Shown piece after piece: positions 35,026 to 44,604 of a DNA stretch of 64,000 bases. Positions within the stretch are counted from its first letter, which is position 1. Each line of letters opens with the position of its first letter. Source of the stretch: Methylococcaceae bacterium UBA7658 (GTDB lineage Bacteria; Pseudomonadota; Gammaproteobacteria; Methylococcales; Methylomonadaceae). Both the position numbers and the translations under genes were made by a program. The DNA lies in NCBI GenBank assembly GCA_002483425.1, contig DLHW01000071.1, forward strand, positions 25,769 through 89,768, written 5' to 3'. The notes beneath the pieces are model-generated. The model saw nothing but the letters and a program-made list of their open reading frames with translations, did no database searches and was not told the origin of the DNA.

Positions 35026-37674
35026 ATGATAAGAACGCTTGCCATAATACTATCGCTTGCATTGCTGGTCGCTGTTAACTTCAGTATTTGGAGTTATATC
35101 AACAACCCGTTGCAATTAGAACCTTGGACTAGCACGACGATGGGAGTGACTTTCGATCCCACAAAAAAAGACGAAAATCCGAGAACTAAAATTGCTCATA
35201 GCGAAGACGACATCGATAAGGATTTGGCTTTGCTGGAAGGCAAATTTCATGCGGTCCGCACCTATAGTGTATTGAAAGGCTTGCATAAAGTTCCTGAACT
35301 CGCCGCTAACCGCAAGCTAAACGTAACTTTAGGTGCTTGGATCGGCGCCGACAAAGAAAAAAACCGTCAGGAAATCGAAACCCTTATTCAGCTTAGCCGG
35401 GAAGATAATCCCAAAATTGTCAGGCTGATGGTCGGTAACGAGGTTTTACTGCGTAATGAAATACCTAAAACCGAACTGATCGAATATATACGGGAAGTTA
35501 AACAACGGACATGGCGTCCCGTCAGCACCTCGGAAACTTGGGACCGCTGGCTGGCGAATCCCGATTTGGTAAAAGAAGTCGATTATCTCGGCGTCCACAT
35601 CTTGCCCTTTTGGGAAGGCGTCTCAATCGACGATGCGGTGGACCATGTTTTTGCCCGCTACCATGATCTCCAAGTTGCTTTTCCGGATAAACCCATCGTA
35701 ATCACCGAAGTCGGCTGGCCGTCCGACGGTCAACCGTTTAAACACGCTACCGCTTCCAAAACCAATCAAGCACGGTTTTTGAGAGAATTCCTCAACCGGG
35801 CCGCAAAAGAAAAACTGGCTTATTATGTTATCGAAGCTTTCGATCAGCCTTGGAAAATGAAAGACGAAGGCTCGGCTGGGGCTTATTGGGGAATCTTCAA
35901 TGCCAACCGACAGTTGAAATTCCCGATGACGGGCGATGTTATTGCATTACCTGCGTGGAAACACTGGGCTGTTGGCGCCGCCGTATTCAGTATCATATTG
36001 ATGGCGTTATTTTTATTTACCCGTAAAAGCATGAAATTGCCGGGCTTGCTTTTTGTCGGTTTAATGGCCAACTTGGCGGCTTCTTTTGTGTTCTGGACCG
36101 TTTCCATCGGCGCTCAACAATACCAGACGCCCTTGACCATCGTTTTCTGGATTTTATTGGTGCTGATGCAAATTCTGGCGCTGGTTATTCTGCTCATTGA
36201 AAGCCTGGAGATTGCGGAAGTTATCTGGCACCGCAAAACTGCGCGCACATTTCAGCCGCTAGAGCCGCCGCCCGACTTTAAATACCCGAAGGTTTCATTG
36301 CATTTACCTATCCATAACGAGCCTCCGGCAATGGTCAAAAAAACACTGGAAGCCTTGGCCAAAATCGACTACCCCAATATTGAAGTCCTCGTCATGGACA
36401 ATAACACTAAAGATCCGGCGGTATGGCAGCCAGTGGAAGAGGATTGCAAGCGTTTAGGATCCAAATTCAGGTTTTTCCACCTGGAAAACTGGCCGGGTTT
36501 TAAAGCGGGAGCGATAAATCACGCCCTCGAACAGACTGCGAGCGATGCCGAAATAATCGCCGTGATCGATAGCGACTATATTTTGCAACCAGACTGGCTG
36601 AAACGCATGGTGCCTTATTTCGACAATGAAAATGTCGGTTTCGTCCAATCCCCGCAGGATTACCGGGATTTACATGTCAGCGCTTTCAAGTCGTTCTGTT
36701 ATTGGGAATACGCCGGTTTTTTCAACATCGGCATGGTTCAGCGCAATGAATACAACGCTATAATTCAACACGGCACGATGACCATGATACGGAAATCGGC
36801 GCTTATTGAAGTCGGCCGCTGGTCGGAATGGTGTATCTGCGAGGATAGCGAATTAGGCTTGCGGTTATACGAAGCCGGTTACGATTCGGTCTATTGCAAA
36901 GAATCTTTCGGCCGCGGACTGATGCCGGATACGATGTCGGGTTACATGACCCAACGCTACCGCTGGGTATACGGTGCGATGCAGATAATAAAAGCGCACT
37001 GGCGCAGCTTCATACCTTCCAAGAAGTCGCCGTTAACTTCAGCTCAGCGGTATTATTTTGTGGCCGGATGGCTACCCTGGTTTTCCGATGCTCTAGCATT
37101 ATTATTCACTACCGCCAGTTTGTTTTTGACCGGTTTAATTTGGTACGACTGGTTCGACTCATTTGTTAAACCGGGCGGCGACAAACTGTTAAGCAGCGAA
37201 TTGCCGGTCAGCGTTTTTCTACTACCTACTATCGGCTTATTCGGCTTTAAAATCATCCGCAGTTTATGGCTTTATCAAGCGCGTGTGCCTTGTTCTATCT
37301 GGCAATCGTTGGGAGCATCATTGGCAGGATTGGCGTTAACCCACACGGTTGCTAAAGGTACAATTCAAGGACTTTTAATTAACGGAAAACCCTTTATGCG
37401 TACGCCAAAGTATGAAAAACAAGGCCCTTTATTTACCGGTTTGATGACGATCAGGGAAGAGCTTTTATTACTAACCGCTTTGTTTTCGGCAATGGTATTT
37501 ATGTATAACATGGAGTTTTTCGATAACTTAAGCGGTCATCTTTGGGTCGCGGTGCTTGCGGTCCAATCGGTGCCTTATATAGCAACGTTGATTACCTTGC
37601 TCATCAGTATTGCACCGAATTATCGCTGGGGTAAGTCATCATTATCTATGGAAGAACTCGACGAAGCCTCATAA
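35026..37674 (+). CDS. GH17-GT2 fusion, membrane beta-glucan synthase/transferase
   Basis: An 882-residue fusion. A membrane anchor (3-23) leads to a GH17 domain (about 35-300) with acid/base Glu139 in MVGNEVLL and nucleophile Glu228 in ITEVGWPS. Two to three helices (about 315-400) follow. A family 2 glycosyltransferase domain (about 420-660) has HNEPPAMVKKTLEAL, VIDSDYILQPDW, CEDSELGLRLYEAGY and the QRYRW (QxxRW) motif. C-terminal helices complete it. Similar GH17-GT2 proteins are linked to beta-1,3 or cyclic beta-glucan production (NdvB/NdvC-like systems in Pseudomonas and Bradyrhizobium). The GT arm would face the cytoplasm and the GH17 arm the periplasm, so one protein could make and re-form glucan. 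Monocistronic. Confidence 0.9.
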   Translation: MIRTLAIILSLALLVAVNFSIWSYINNPLQLEPWTSTTMGVTFDPTKKDENPRTKIAHSEDDIDKDLALLEGKFHAVRTYSVLKGLHKVPELAANRKLNVTLGAWIGADKEKNRQEIETLIQLSREDNPKIVRLMVGNEVLLRNEIPKTELIEYIREVKQRTWRPVSTSETWDRWLANPDLVKEVDYLGVHILPFWEGVSIDDAVDHVFARYHDLQVAFPDKPIVITEVGWPSDGQPFKHATASKTNQARFLREFLNRAAKEKLAYYVIEAFDQPWKMKDEGSAGAYWGIFNANRQLKFPMTGDVIALPAWKHWAVGAAVFSIILMALFLFTRKSMKLPGLLFVGLMANLAASFVFWTVSIGAQQYQTPLTIVFWILLVLMQILALVILLIESLEIAEVIWHRKTARTFQPLEPPPDFKYPKVSLHLPIHNEPPAMVKKTLEALAKIDYPNIEVLVMDNNTKDPAVWQPVEEDCKRLGSKFRFFHLENWPGFKAGAINHALEQTASDAEIIAVIDSDYILQPDWLKRMVPYFDNENVGFVQSPQDYRDLHVSAFKSFCYWEYAGFFNIGMVQRNEYNAIIQHGTMTMIRKSALIEVGRWSEWCICEDSELGLRLYEAGYDSVYCKESFGRGLMPDTMSGYMTQRYRWVYGAMQIIKAHWRSFIPSKKSPLTSAQRYYFVAGWLPWFSDALALLFTTASLFLTGLIWYDWFDSFVKPGGDKLLSSELPVSVFLLPTIGLFGFKIIRSLWLYQARVPCSIWQSLGASLAGLALTHTVAKGTIQGLLINGKPFMRTPKYEKQGPLFTGLMTIREELLLLTALFSAMVFMYNMEFFDNLSGHLWVAVLAVQSVPYIATLITLLISIAPNYRWGKSSLSMEELDEAS

Positions 37675-37698
37675 CCGCGCCCTGCTCATAATCCCCTG

Positions 37699-37733
37699 CC
37701 CTCGCCCGATAAATCATCAGTTCTCAGGCGAGG
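37699..37733 (+). terminator. Hairpin after GH17-GT2 gene
   Basis: CCTCGCC pairs with GGCGAGG around a 20-base loop, 25 bp past the stop. It has a poor T-run, so it is a weak call. Confidence 0.4.
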
Positions 37734-37961
37734 CTTTCCGCGCATCCGGCTAAGATAAACGTTCCGCTGGAGTTACATAAAATAATGCTGAAAAGCCTCA
37801 TAGGCAAGTGCTTTACTTTATACTCAGTCGCATTATTATTCCAATCAAGATCCGATTAATGGTACTGCCTGCAGCGGCATACCGATGCTGATTTTATCGG
37901 GATAATTGGTAAGAGATCAGATTTTGGCGGATACAATAGGAAACTATATTTATTGTATGGA

Positions 37962-38939
37962 CTATGACAACCTCACCCTTGGATCAACCAAAGTATAAGA
38001 AATATCTGTCAATAACAGCCCGATCACATATAACACTGAACCCAAAAACACCATGGCGCGGACGATCGCGAAATCTTGGCTGTTGATGGCGTCGATGGTG
38101 TAACTGCCGAGTCCCGGAATACTGAAAAAAGATTCCATAATCAAACTGCCCATAAATAGCGTTGGCAACACGACGACAACGCCGGTTAATATTGGGATCA
38201 TGGCATTTGGCAAGACATGGCGAAATAGGGTTTGGGTCTCAGTCAAACCTTTGGAGCGGGCGGTACGGACATAATCCTTGCCGACTTCTTCGAGAAATAA
38301 GGTTCGATACCAGCGTACGCCCGAGCCAAGCCCGGAAAATACACCGATTAATACGGGCAGAATAATGAATTTGATGGCGGCGGTGCCGCCGTCGAAACCG
38401 GAAATCGGCACTAAGCGCAATACTTTAGCAATCACAAATTGACCGCCGATGATGTAAAACAGGGAAGACACGGACATCAGGATGACGCACAGCACCATGC
38501 CACCCAATTCCAATGTACTTCCCCTAAACAGTACAACCATTAAGGCAACGCAGATGTCGGTTACTAAACCGATTGCTAAGGTGGGGAAGGCAACCCATAA
38601 GCTGGGCCAGGCGCGTTCTTTAATATCCGCGCCGATATTCCGCCCGCTGTCGGAGGTGCCGAAGCGGAAAAGAAAAAGCCCAACCGATTTTTGATAAAAA
38701 ATGGTATTCGTTAGCTTTTCCTGACCTTGGGATTGCTCGTTCCATAGCAGTGGCACATCATAGCCATGTTGGTGCTTCCAGTTGTCGATGGCTTGTTGGG
38801 TCACATGTTTTTGCCCAAGTTGCATACGTGCCATATCGTCCGGGCTGTTAATAATAAAAAACAGCACGAACGTCAGGATATTCACCCCGATTAAAATGGG
38901 GATGGCATATAACAAGCGCCTGATGATGTAACTGATCAT
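37962..38939 (-). CDS. Peptide/oligopeptide ABC transporter permease (DppB/YejB type)
   Basis: The 325-residue protein starts MISYIIRRLLYAIPILIGVNILTFVLFF, the typical N-terminus of the OppB/DppB/YejB permeases. Five further helices follow. The EAA loop is YVRTARSKGLTETQTLFRHVLPNAMIPIL. ATG 38939 overlaps the substrate-binding protein stop (ATGA), so I prefer it to the upstream start at 39029. The long periplasmic segment after helix 1 (NSPDDMARMQLGQKH) favours the YejB subgroup. No second permease or ATPase gene follows within the 290 bp before the GH17-GT2 gene. Confidence 0.9.
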   Translation of the reverse strand: MISYIIRRLLYAIPILIGVNILTFVLFFIINSPDDMARMQLGQKHVTQQAIDNWKHQHGYDVPLLWNEQSQGQEKLTNTIFYQKSVGLFLFRFGTSDSGRNIGADIKERAWPSLWVAFPTLAIGLVTDICVALMVVLFRGSTLELGGMVLCVILMSVSSLFYIIGGQFVIAKVLRLVPISGFDGGTAAIKFIILPVLIGVFSGLGSGVRWYRTLFLEEVGKDYVRTARSKGLTETQTLFRHVLPNAMIPILTGVVVVLPTLFMGSLIMESFFSIPGLGSYTIDAINSQDFAIVRAMVFLGSVLYVIGLLLTDISYTLVDPRVRLS

Positions 38940-41092
38940 TGGAGGGATTTCCGGGTTTGCTTGCGTATTGCGATGACCATAAAGCAAATCAGCATTAGGA
39001 TCAGCAGGCTGCCGAGTAACACGGGCCACAACACCGGTGAATTCCAGTCACATCGTTGCTGTGCTCTGGAAACGGCGTCAATACGCAGATATTTAAGGGT
39101 ATTATTAGCAATCACGTGCGGTTTAATATTTTTATACCAATTATGGAATAAGGAAAATTTCTTCGGGTGCAAACCGAAAATCCAGGGCGCATCGTGACGC
39201 ACCTGTTCTTGCATTTGCTGGATGATTTGAAAGCGCTGTTCGGTATTATCCATATTGCGCATGATTTCAAATAGCCGGTCGAACTCGGAATTTTGATAAT
39301 TGCTGGCATTTTCTCCGCCGAATTTAGCTTTTGAATTGCCGCCATAAAGCAGGAAAAAGAAGTTTTCCGGGTCGGGATAATCTGCATTCCAGCCCCATGC
39401 AAAAATCTGGGCATTGCCACCGCGCATTTTTTCCTGGAAGCGGTTGTAATCGGTTGCGCGAATAACCAACTTGATGCCGAGTTTTTCAAACTGTTTTCGA
39501 TACCAGCTCATCCTGGGCCTATCGTCAACGCTGGTTGACGTGCTGTCGAAGTAAAGGATTAATGCTTCATGCGTTTTAGGGTCGATACCGTTTTCATAAC
39601 CCGCTTCTTTCATCAGCTGCTTTGCAGCGCTTATGTTTTTCCGTTCTGCCCGGTTGTTTTTCCAATCGTAAACATAAGTATTAATTCCCGATGAACCTTC
39701 TTGATAACCATAAATACCGGGCGGCAAAACCCCTTGTGCCACCAAGCCGCGTTCGTTCATGAAAATCGATATAAATTCTTCGTAATCAACGGCAATGGAA
39801 ATCGCTTGTCGTAATTTTCGCGCCTGTTCTGAAGTGCCGCCAATGGTTGCATCCAACATATTAAAGCCCATGTAGAAACAGGACGTTTCAACCGAGGTTT
39901 GTAAACGGATATCTTTTTCACGCATGCTTTCAGTCAACTGTACGCCACTGCTGCCGGTAAATTGCACGGCTTGGTCGAAATTATCGGACGCAATGCCGGA
40001 GGCGTCGTAGAAGCCTTGCAGGAATTTTGACCAGTAAGGGATGGTTTCCTTTTCCAGGATGAAAACAACTTTATCGATAAAAGGCAGAGGTTTACCGGCA
40101 TCTTTCAACAGGCCTTTGTCTGTATCACCGGCTTCGCCTTCAGATGGATAAGTTTCCATGTGAAAGTTAGGATTCTTCTGAAGAATCATACGGCGATTGG
40201 GATTGTTTTCAGCCAGCCAATAAGCGCCAGTACCGAGCGGATACCAGTCCAGGGTGATGTTTTTGTCGGCTAAACCGGGCTGGCCGTAAAAGACATCGGC
40301 CTCCCAAGGCATCGGGGCAAAGAACGTCATCGCCAGCCAATACATAAACTGCGGATATTTGCCGTTGATACGGATTCGGTATTGATAAGGCGATAACGCC
40401 GTCACGCCGGACATGGGCACGTCTTTAATGGCGGTAATAGGCTGCTGTTTGACTTTTTCCGCAAACTCGCCGAAACCGATGATGTAATTTTTCATCATTT
40501 CTGCAATCGGCGACTGGATTTTCGGATGTGCCATCCGTTTGATTTCATAGACGTAGTCTTCTGCAACCAGCTCGCGGCTTCCGGTTAATTTAAAATCGCT
40601 GAGATTATTGGCCGATGTAATCTGCTCACTCGTTAAATGATGATAGGCATAATCGCCGTTTTCTGCTTTTGCCAAGGCCGGATGCGGCTGGTAACGGATG
40701 CCGGGTTTAAGGGTGATCAGGTAATCGGTAAACGCAATGTCTTTCGCGTCGGTATTGGCAGTTAATAATTCACCTTGCTTATTGAGATAGTGGATTTCCG
40801 GCATTTGTTGCGCGGTCAGGGGAATCAGCTGATAAGGCCGTTTCAGGTAATGATATTGAACGGGTGGCTCGTAAATCTGGGCAATAAAAGCATATTCGTT
40901 TTCGCTGTAAGCAACGGCAGGATCGAGGTGTTTAGGCCGTTCTTCGAAGGATTGGTATAGAATCGACTGATTGTTTTGTTCCTTTGGGTACGGGTTATTC
41001 AGTTGGCTCAAGTCGCAACCTGACAACAACATAACGAATAGAAAGATGAGTTTGTACAATGTTATATTCTTGGACAAAAGACTGGACATCAA
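38936..41092 (-). CDS. Extracellular solute-binding protein family 5, dual-anchored
   Basis: The 718-residue protein is a family 5 peptide-binding protein, with signature regions SILYQSFEERPKHLDPAVAYSENE, YPLGTGAYWL, LRQAISIAVDYEEFI and FAWGWNADYPDPENFFFLLYGGNS. The N-terminus is a lipoprotein signal (LFVMLLSGC). The C-terminus carries a second membrane helix (WPVLLGSLLILMLICFMVIAIRK) and a basic tail. A C-terminal anchor is unusual in this family and would tether the protein to the inner membrane beside its permease. It is coupled to the permease by an ATGA overlap. Larger than E. coli YejA or OppA. Confidence 0.88.
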   Translation of the reverse strand: MMSSLLSKNITLYKLIFLFVMLLSGCDLSQLNNPYPKEQNNQSILYQSFEERPKHLDPAVAYSENEYAFIAQIYEPPVQYHYLKRPYQLIPLTAQQMPEIHYLNKQGELLTANTDAKDIAFTDYLITLKPGIRYQPHPALAKAENGDYAYHHLTSEQITSANNLSDFKLTGSRELVAEDYVYEIKRMAHPKIQSPIAEMMKNYIIGFGEFAEKVKQQPITAIKDVPMSGVTALSPYQYRIRINGKYPQFMYWLAMTFFAPMPWEADVFYGQPGLADKNITLDWYPLGTGAYWLAENNPNRRMILQKNPNFHMETYPSEGEAGDTDKGLLKDAGKPLPFIDKVVFILEKETIPYWSKFLQGFYDASGIASDNFDQAVQFTGSSGVQLTESMREKDIRLQTSVETSCFYMGFNMLDATIGGTSEQARKLRQAISIAVDYEEFISIFMNERGLVAQGVLPPGIYGYQEGSSGINTYVYDWKNNRAERKNISAAKQLMKEAGYENGIDPKTHEALILYFDSTSTSVDDRPRMSWYRKQFEKLGIKLVIRATDYNRFQEKMRGGNAQIFAWGWNADYPDPENFFFLLYGGNSKAKFGGENASNYQNSEFDRLFEIMRNMDNTEQRFQIIQQMQEQVRHDAPWIFGLHPKKFSLFHNWYKNIKPHVIANNTLKYLRIDAVSRAQQRCDWNSPVLWPVLLGSLLILMLICFMVIAIRKQTRKSLQ

Positions 41093-41164
41093 TTAACGGG
41101 TCGTAGATACTTTCCGCCCTATTGTAACAACAAATCTTAATAATAAACGTATCGGGAGATGACA

Positions 41165-41947
41165 ATGGGTTTTATGCAGGGTAAACGGGTTTTGATTGTA
41201 GGTTTGGCGAGCAACCGCTCGATCGCATGGGGAATTGCACAGGCGATGCACCGGGAAGGAGCTGAATTGGCGTTTACCTTCCAGAACGAAAAGTTGCAAA
41301 GCCGCGTGGAAGAAATGGCGGAACAGTGCAATTCTAAAATCACACTTGAATGCGATGTCAGCATTGACGAGCATATCGATACTGTTTTCGACAAATTGGG
41401 CAAACATTGGGACGGCCTGGATTGCATAGTGCATTCGGTCGCGTTTGCACCGCGCGATGCGCTGAACGGCGACTATGTGGATGTCACTACCCGCGAGAAC
41501 TTCAAAATCGCCCACGACATCAGCTCTTACAGCTTTACCGCCCTGGCGAAAGCGGGCAGGAAAATGATGGCAGGACGTAATGGCTCCTTATTAACCTTGA
41601 CCTATCTCGGCGCAGAGCGCGCCATCCCCAATTACAATGTCATGGGCGTCGCCAAAGCCAGTTTGGAAGCCAATGTCCGTTATATGGCTGTAGCCTTAGG
41701 GCCTGAAGGTACGCGTGTCAATGCGATTTCAGCTGGGCCTATCCGCACCTTGGCGGCCTCCGGTATTAATGATTTCAAAGCTATGTTGAATAAAGCTGCC
41801 GATGCTGCTCCGTTGCGGAAAAACGTAACGATTGAGGAAGTCGGCAACGCCGCCGCGTTTATGTGTTCCGATTTGGCCTCCGGTATAACCGGGGAAATTA
41901 CGTATGTCGACTGCGGGTACAACATTGCGGGGTTGGCGGCGGTTTGA
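41165..41947 (+). CDS. fabI: Enoyl-ACP reductase FabI
   Basis: FabI carries out the last step of fatty acid elongation, NADH-dependent reduction of enoyl-ACP. From ATG 41165 the 260-residue protein begins MGFMQGKRVLIVGLASNRSIAWG, the usual FabI start. The catalytic Tyr-x6-Lys pair is in YNVMGVAKA, and SAGPIRTLAASGI is the substrate loop. GGGAG is 6 bp upstream. ATG 41159 abuts the ribosome site and is unlikely. Divergent from the peptide-binding protein gene. The triclosan-site residues look ordinary. Confidence 0.96.
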   Translation: MGFMQGKRVLIVGLASNRSIAWGIAQAMHREGAELAFTFQNEKLQSRVEEMAEQCNSKITLECDVSIDEHIDTVFDKLGKHWDGLDCIVHSVAFAPRDALNGDYVDVTTRENFKIAHDISSYSFTALAKAGRKMMAGRNGSLLTLTYLGAERAIPNYNVMGVAKASLEANVRYMAVALGPEGTRVNAISAGPIRTLAASGINDFKAMLNKAADAAPLRKNVTIEEVGNAAAFMCSDLASGITGEITYVDCGYNIAGLAAV

Positions 41948-42129
41948 GAATATTAAATTTGAGAGTATTAAAAGGGTTGGGTTAAGTGCACAAAACACCT
42001 CACACTAAGTAACAACCTGAGGTTTATTGTCATTATATTGACGTTAAGTATAAAACTGATAACCTTCCGGTATTAAAACTTAAAGCCGGTTCTTTTTATA
42101 ACTCGATCACCATCCAAAGAAGTCTTTAT

Positions 42130-42666
42130 ATGCAACTAATTAAAAAACAAATTATACAAATTCTAACTTTGTTTATTTTCGGCAGTTTGCTTTCTACTTT
42201 TAACCTTGCATCGGCAAATTCCGACAAAGACATGCAAGATAAGCTACTCAGGCAGCGTGAAGCATTGCAGCACGGGGAACATGCGGGCCATCGGATGGAA
42301 CCTAGTAAAGGGCCGGATTTCAAAGGCGTTTATTACGGCTATTTCCCTTGTAAAGAAGAAGATTGCAGCGGCATTAAAATGACGTTGTCGTTAAAACGAA
42401 ACAATAATTACCTGTTGGTGACGCAACCAGCAAAACCGTCTTCACGAGAGTTTTACGAAAAAGGTAAATTTACCTGGAACGACAATACGCGCACCGTCGT
42501 ACTCGATCCGAAAGACGAGATTCCCGGCAAACAATACCGGATTGTGGACGACGCCACGCTGATTCAGCTAAACCCGGACGGCTCGGCAATGTCCGGCGGC
42601 GATCAGGACGATTTTACCTTGCGGCGCGGCGACACCACGAAATCGCGCGAGATGCATATTCATTAG
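42130..42666 (+). CDS. NlpE N-terminal-like copper resistance/envelope protein
   Basis: The 178-residue exported protein has a Sec signal (IIQILTLFIFGSLLSTF, cleavage near LASA). The domain GVYYGYFPCKEEDCSGIKMTLSL with its paired cysteines is the NlpE N-terminal (META-like barrel) signature. NlpE in E. coli senses surface contact and copper through Cpx, but this protein lacks a lipobox cysteine and the C-terminal OB domain. Upstream of the barrel is a His/Met-rich stretch (HGEHAGHRM), and it ends MHIH, both consistent with metal binding. Single gene, facing the methyltransferase gene. Role inferred. Confidence 0.75.
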   Translation: MQLIKKQIIQILTLFIFGSLLSTFNLASANSDKDMQDKLLRQREALQHGEHAGHRMEPSKGPDFKGVYYGYFPCKEEDCSGIKMTLSLKRNNNYLLVTQPAKPSSREFYEKGKFTWNDNTRTVVLDPKDEIPGKQYRIVDDATLIQLNPDGSAMSGGDQDDFTLRRGDTTKSREMHIH

Positions 42667-42723
42667 GAATAGCCGGTTAAAACGTCTATTTCCGGCTTTA
42701 AGCCTGTTGCAAAAAGTGAAGTG

Positions 42724-44502
42724 CTAACCGTTCCAGCCGGATAACCATTCATTGAACCATTCCGCCGGTTTAATATTTAACCAATGGCCGAGGTTATAGC
42801 GCAAATCAGTATACGAAAGCCTCGCGATAGCGTTTTCATCGATTGTTATCATCGAATCCGGAGTTCCTTTATAAACAATACCGACCCCATGATCGCAGTC
42901 CAATACCGCCGCAAATAAATCCGGTCTGAACGCCCTTAAATGGATAATCGTTTTATAGACGTCTCCCGTCCAGTTGCCGGTAAAGCCCGGCGTAACGCGC
43001 GCAAGCTCAAGCGACGGCTCGGCCTCCGCTTCCGAGGCAGGTAAACAGTCGTGCATAACAATGACACCGTTGGGTCTCAAATAACGCAAGCAATTTTCGA
43101 CATCTTTCAGCGCTTGCTCGTAGGTGTGCAATCCGTCGATTAAAGCAATATCAATGCCGCCATCTTTGACATCTTTTGGGGGTGAACGAAAAAAATCGTC
43201 GCTCGTTATTTCAAAAAACCGGTGCCCCGGAAAATTATTATTACCGCACGGAGTTTTTAACGCCGGATCGACAGCGAGTTTATCCTGAATATCGATTTGA
43301 AATAGGTTGATTCCGCGTTCGACGCCGATTTCTAAATAACGCTTATAGGCTTTTAAATCAATCAGGTTTTGAATGACAGTGGTACGTTCGATTACCCCCG
43401 TCTTTAACTTGTTGTGCAATAAAGCGCGAAAACCGGCTTCGGCTTTTGCTTGTTCGCCGCTCTTCCACAACGTCAGATAACCGTTCGTTTTATGCAACTC
43501 AACCTTGGGATCTTTAATACTGAGTTGCTCCAAAACGGCAAGCATCAACGCCGGAAAATTTTGGCTGCCTGCTAAAGATGCGATCTTTTTTAATTGCGGA
43601 ACTTCAGCCGGTAATAATTGCGCATAAACTGTTCGATGTTGCGGCGGCAATGCTTCAAAAACCTTACCCGCTAGTTCTACACTGGCGGCGGCTAACGGTC
43701 CCGCGCCAAGGAGGGCAACCGTATGCTCGGCAGCGGCAAGCCATGCTTCCTCGTTGGAGAGAATCTCAACCATACGTTGTCTTAATCCGATATTATTCTG
43801 ACATCTTTCAATTCCAAGACGGTAAACCATAAACAACTGATCTTCTTTGCCGCGGTTTGTCAATTGCTCAGCTAAATTGATATAGTATTCAGGACTTTGC
43901 GGCTTGTTTTTAAGCGCGTTGAAATAGATAGTAAAGGCAACATCTTTACTCGATTGGCTTGGGAATGAATTATTATCGCCTTCGATCAGCGGCTTCTGAA
44001 AAACTGCAAACGTATCTTGCCACTCGCCGAAGCCGATATCGCAAAATATCTCGATAGCCGAAAAACCGGACGTCCGTGCCAACGCTCGCATGCTATCCGG
44101 ATAGAAGCGCCAGCAATCGACCGGAAACCGGTGTTCTTTTCCGGAAGAAGGCACGATAAGACAAAATAAGCCGCCCGGTTTAAGCACACGGTAGATTTCG
44201 GAAAAAGTCTGCCAAGGAAACTCGATATGTTCCAACGCTTGACCCGACACAGCAACGTCAAAACACGCATCTTCGAGCGAATTCCAGACATAGGGATTAT
44301 CGACGAGGATATCGACATTGTTACCGGGTTCTATGTCCAAACCTTGATAACGCCAGCGAGGATTTTGAAAATGTTCGCGATAGGTTTTGTGGCCCAATAC
44401 CGATTGCGCGCCAATATCGGCAATATTGAGTTCGGCGTCTTTATACGGACTAAGATACGTCGTTACAAAACCGCGCATTTTGTTATAAGAAGTTTCGTGC
44501 AT
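42724..44502 (-). CDS. Double SAM-methyltransferase fusion protein
   Basis: The 592-residue protein has two class I methyltransferase-like domains. The first (about 1-170) carries the motif NIADIGAQSV (motif I, somewhat divergent), AVSGQALEHIEFPW and YRVLKPGGLFCLIVPS, like Methyltransf_11. A linker of about 200 helical residues (YYINLAEQLTNRGKED, EAWLAAAEHTVALLGAG) may hold TPR-like repeats. The second (about 375-592) has YLEIGVERGINLF, DIALIDGLHTYEQALKDVENCL and NGVIVMHDCLP, like Methyltransf_24. Such pairs occur near surface polysaccharide genes; here no such cluster is adjacent. Substrate unknown. It starts 100 bp from the ABC-F gene end, same strand. Confidence 0.83.
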   Translation of the reverse strand: MHETSYNKMRGFVTTYLSPYKDAELNIADIGAQSVLGHKTYREHFQNPRWRYQGLDIEPGNNVDILVDNPYVWNSLEDACFDVAVSGQALEHIEFPWQTFSEIYRVLKPGGLFCLIVPSSGKEHRFPVDCWRFYPDSMRALARTSGFSAIEIFCDIGFGEWQDTFAVFQKPLIEGDNNSFPSQSSKDVAFTIYFNALKNKPQSPEYYINLAEQLTNRGKEDQLFMVYRLGIERCQNNIGLRQRMVEILSNEEAWLAAAEHTVALLGAGPLAAASVELAGKVFEALPPQHRTVYAQLLPAEVPQLKKIASLAGSQNFPALMLAVLEQLSIKDPKVELHKTNGYLTLWKSGEQAKAEAGFRALLHNKLKTGVIERTTVIQNLIDLKAYKRYLEIGVERGINLFQIDIQDKLAVDPALKTPCGNNNFPGHRFFEITSDDFFRSPPKDVKDGGIDIALIDGLHTYEQALKDVENCLRYLRPNGVIVMHDCLPASEAEAEPSLELARVTPGFTGNWTGDVYKTIIHLRAFRPDLFAAVLDCDHGVGIVYKGTPDSMITIDENAIARLSYTDLRYNLGHWLNIKPAEWFNEWLSGWNG

Positions 44503-44604
44503 AGTACGGAAATAAAAATATTAAAAGGGTGTTGGCTTCGATCCGGTTATAAAAACATCGGTTTGATGCTGAGTAGTATTAAAGTGTAGCTGCAAGAAAG
44601 CGGT

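Noticed and set aside
41093..41515. Reverse-strand 140-codon frame across fabI
   Set aside because: Lies mostly opposite fabI, whose coding pattern explains the open frame.
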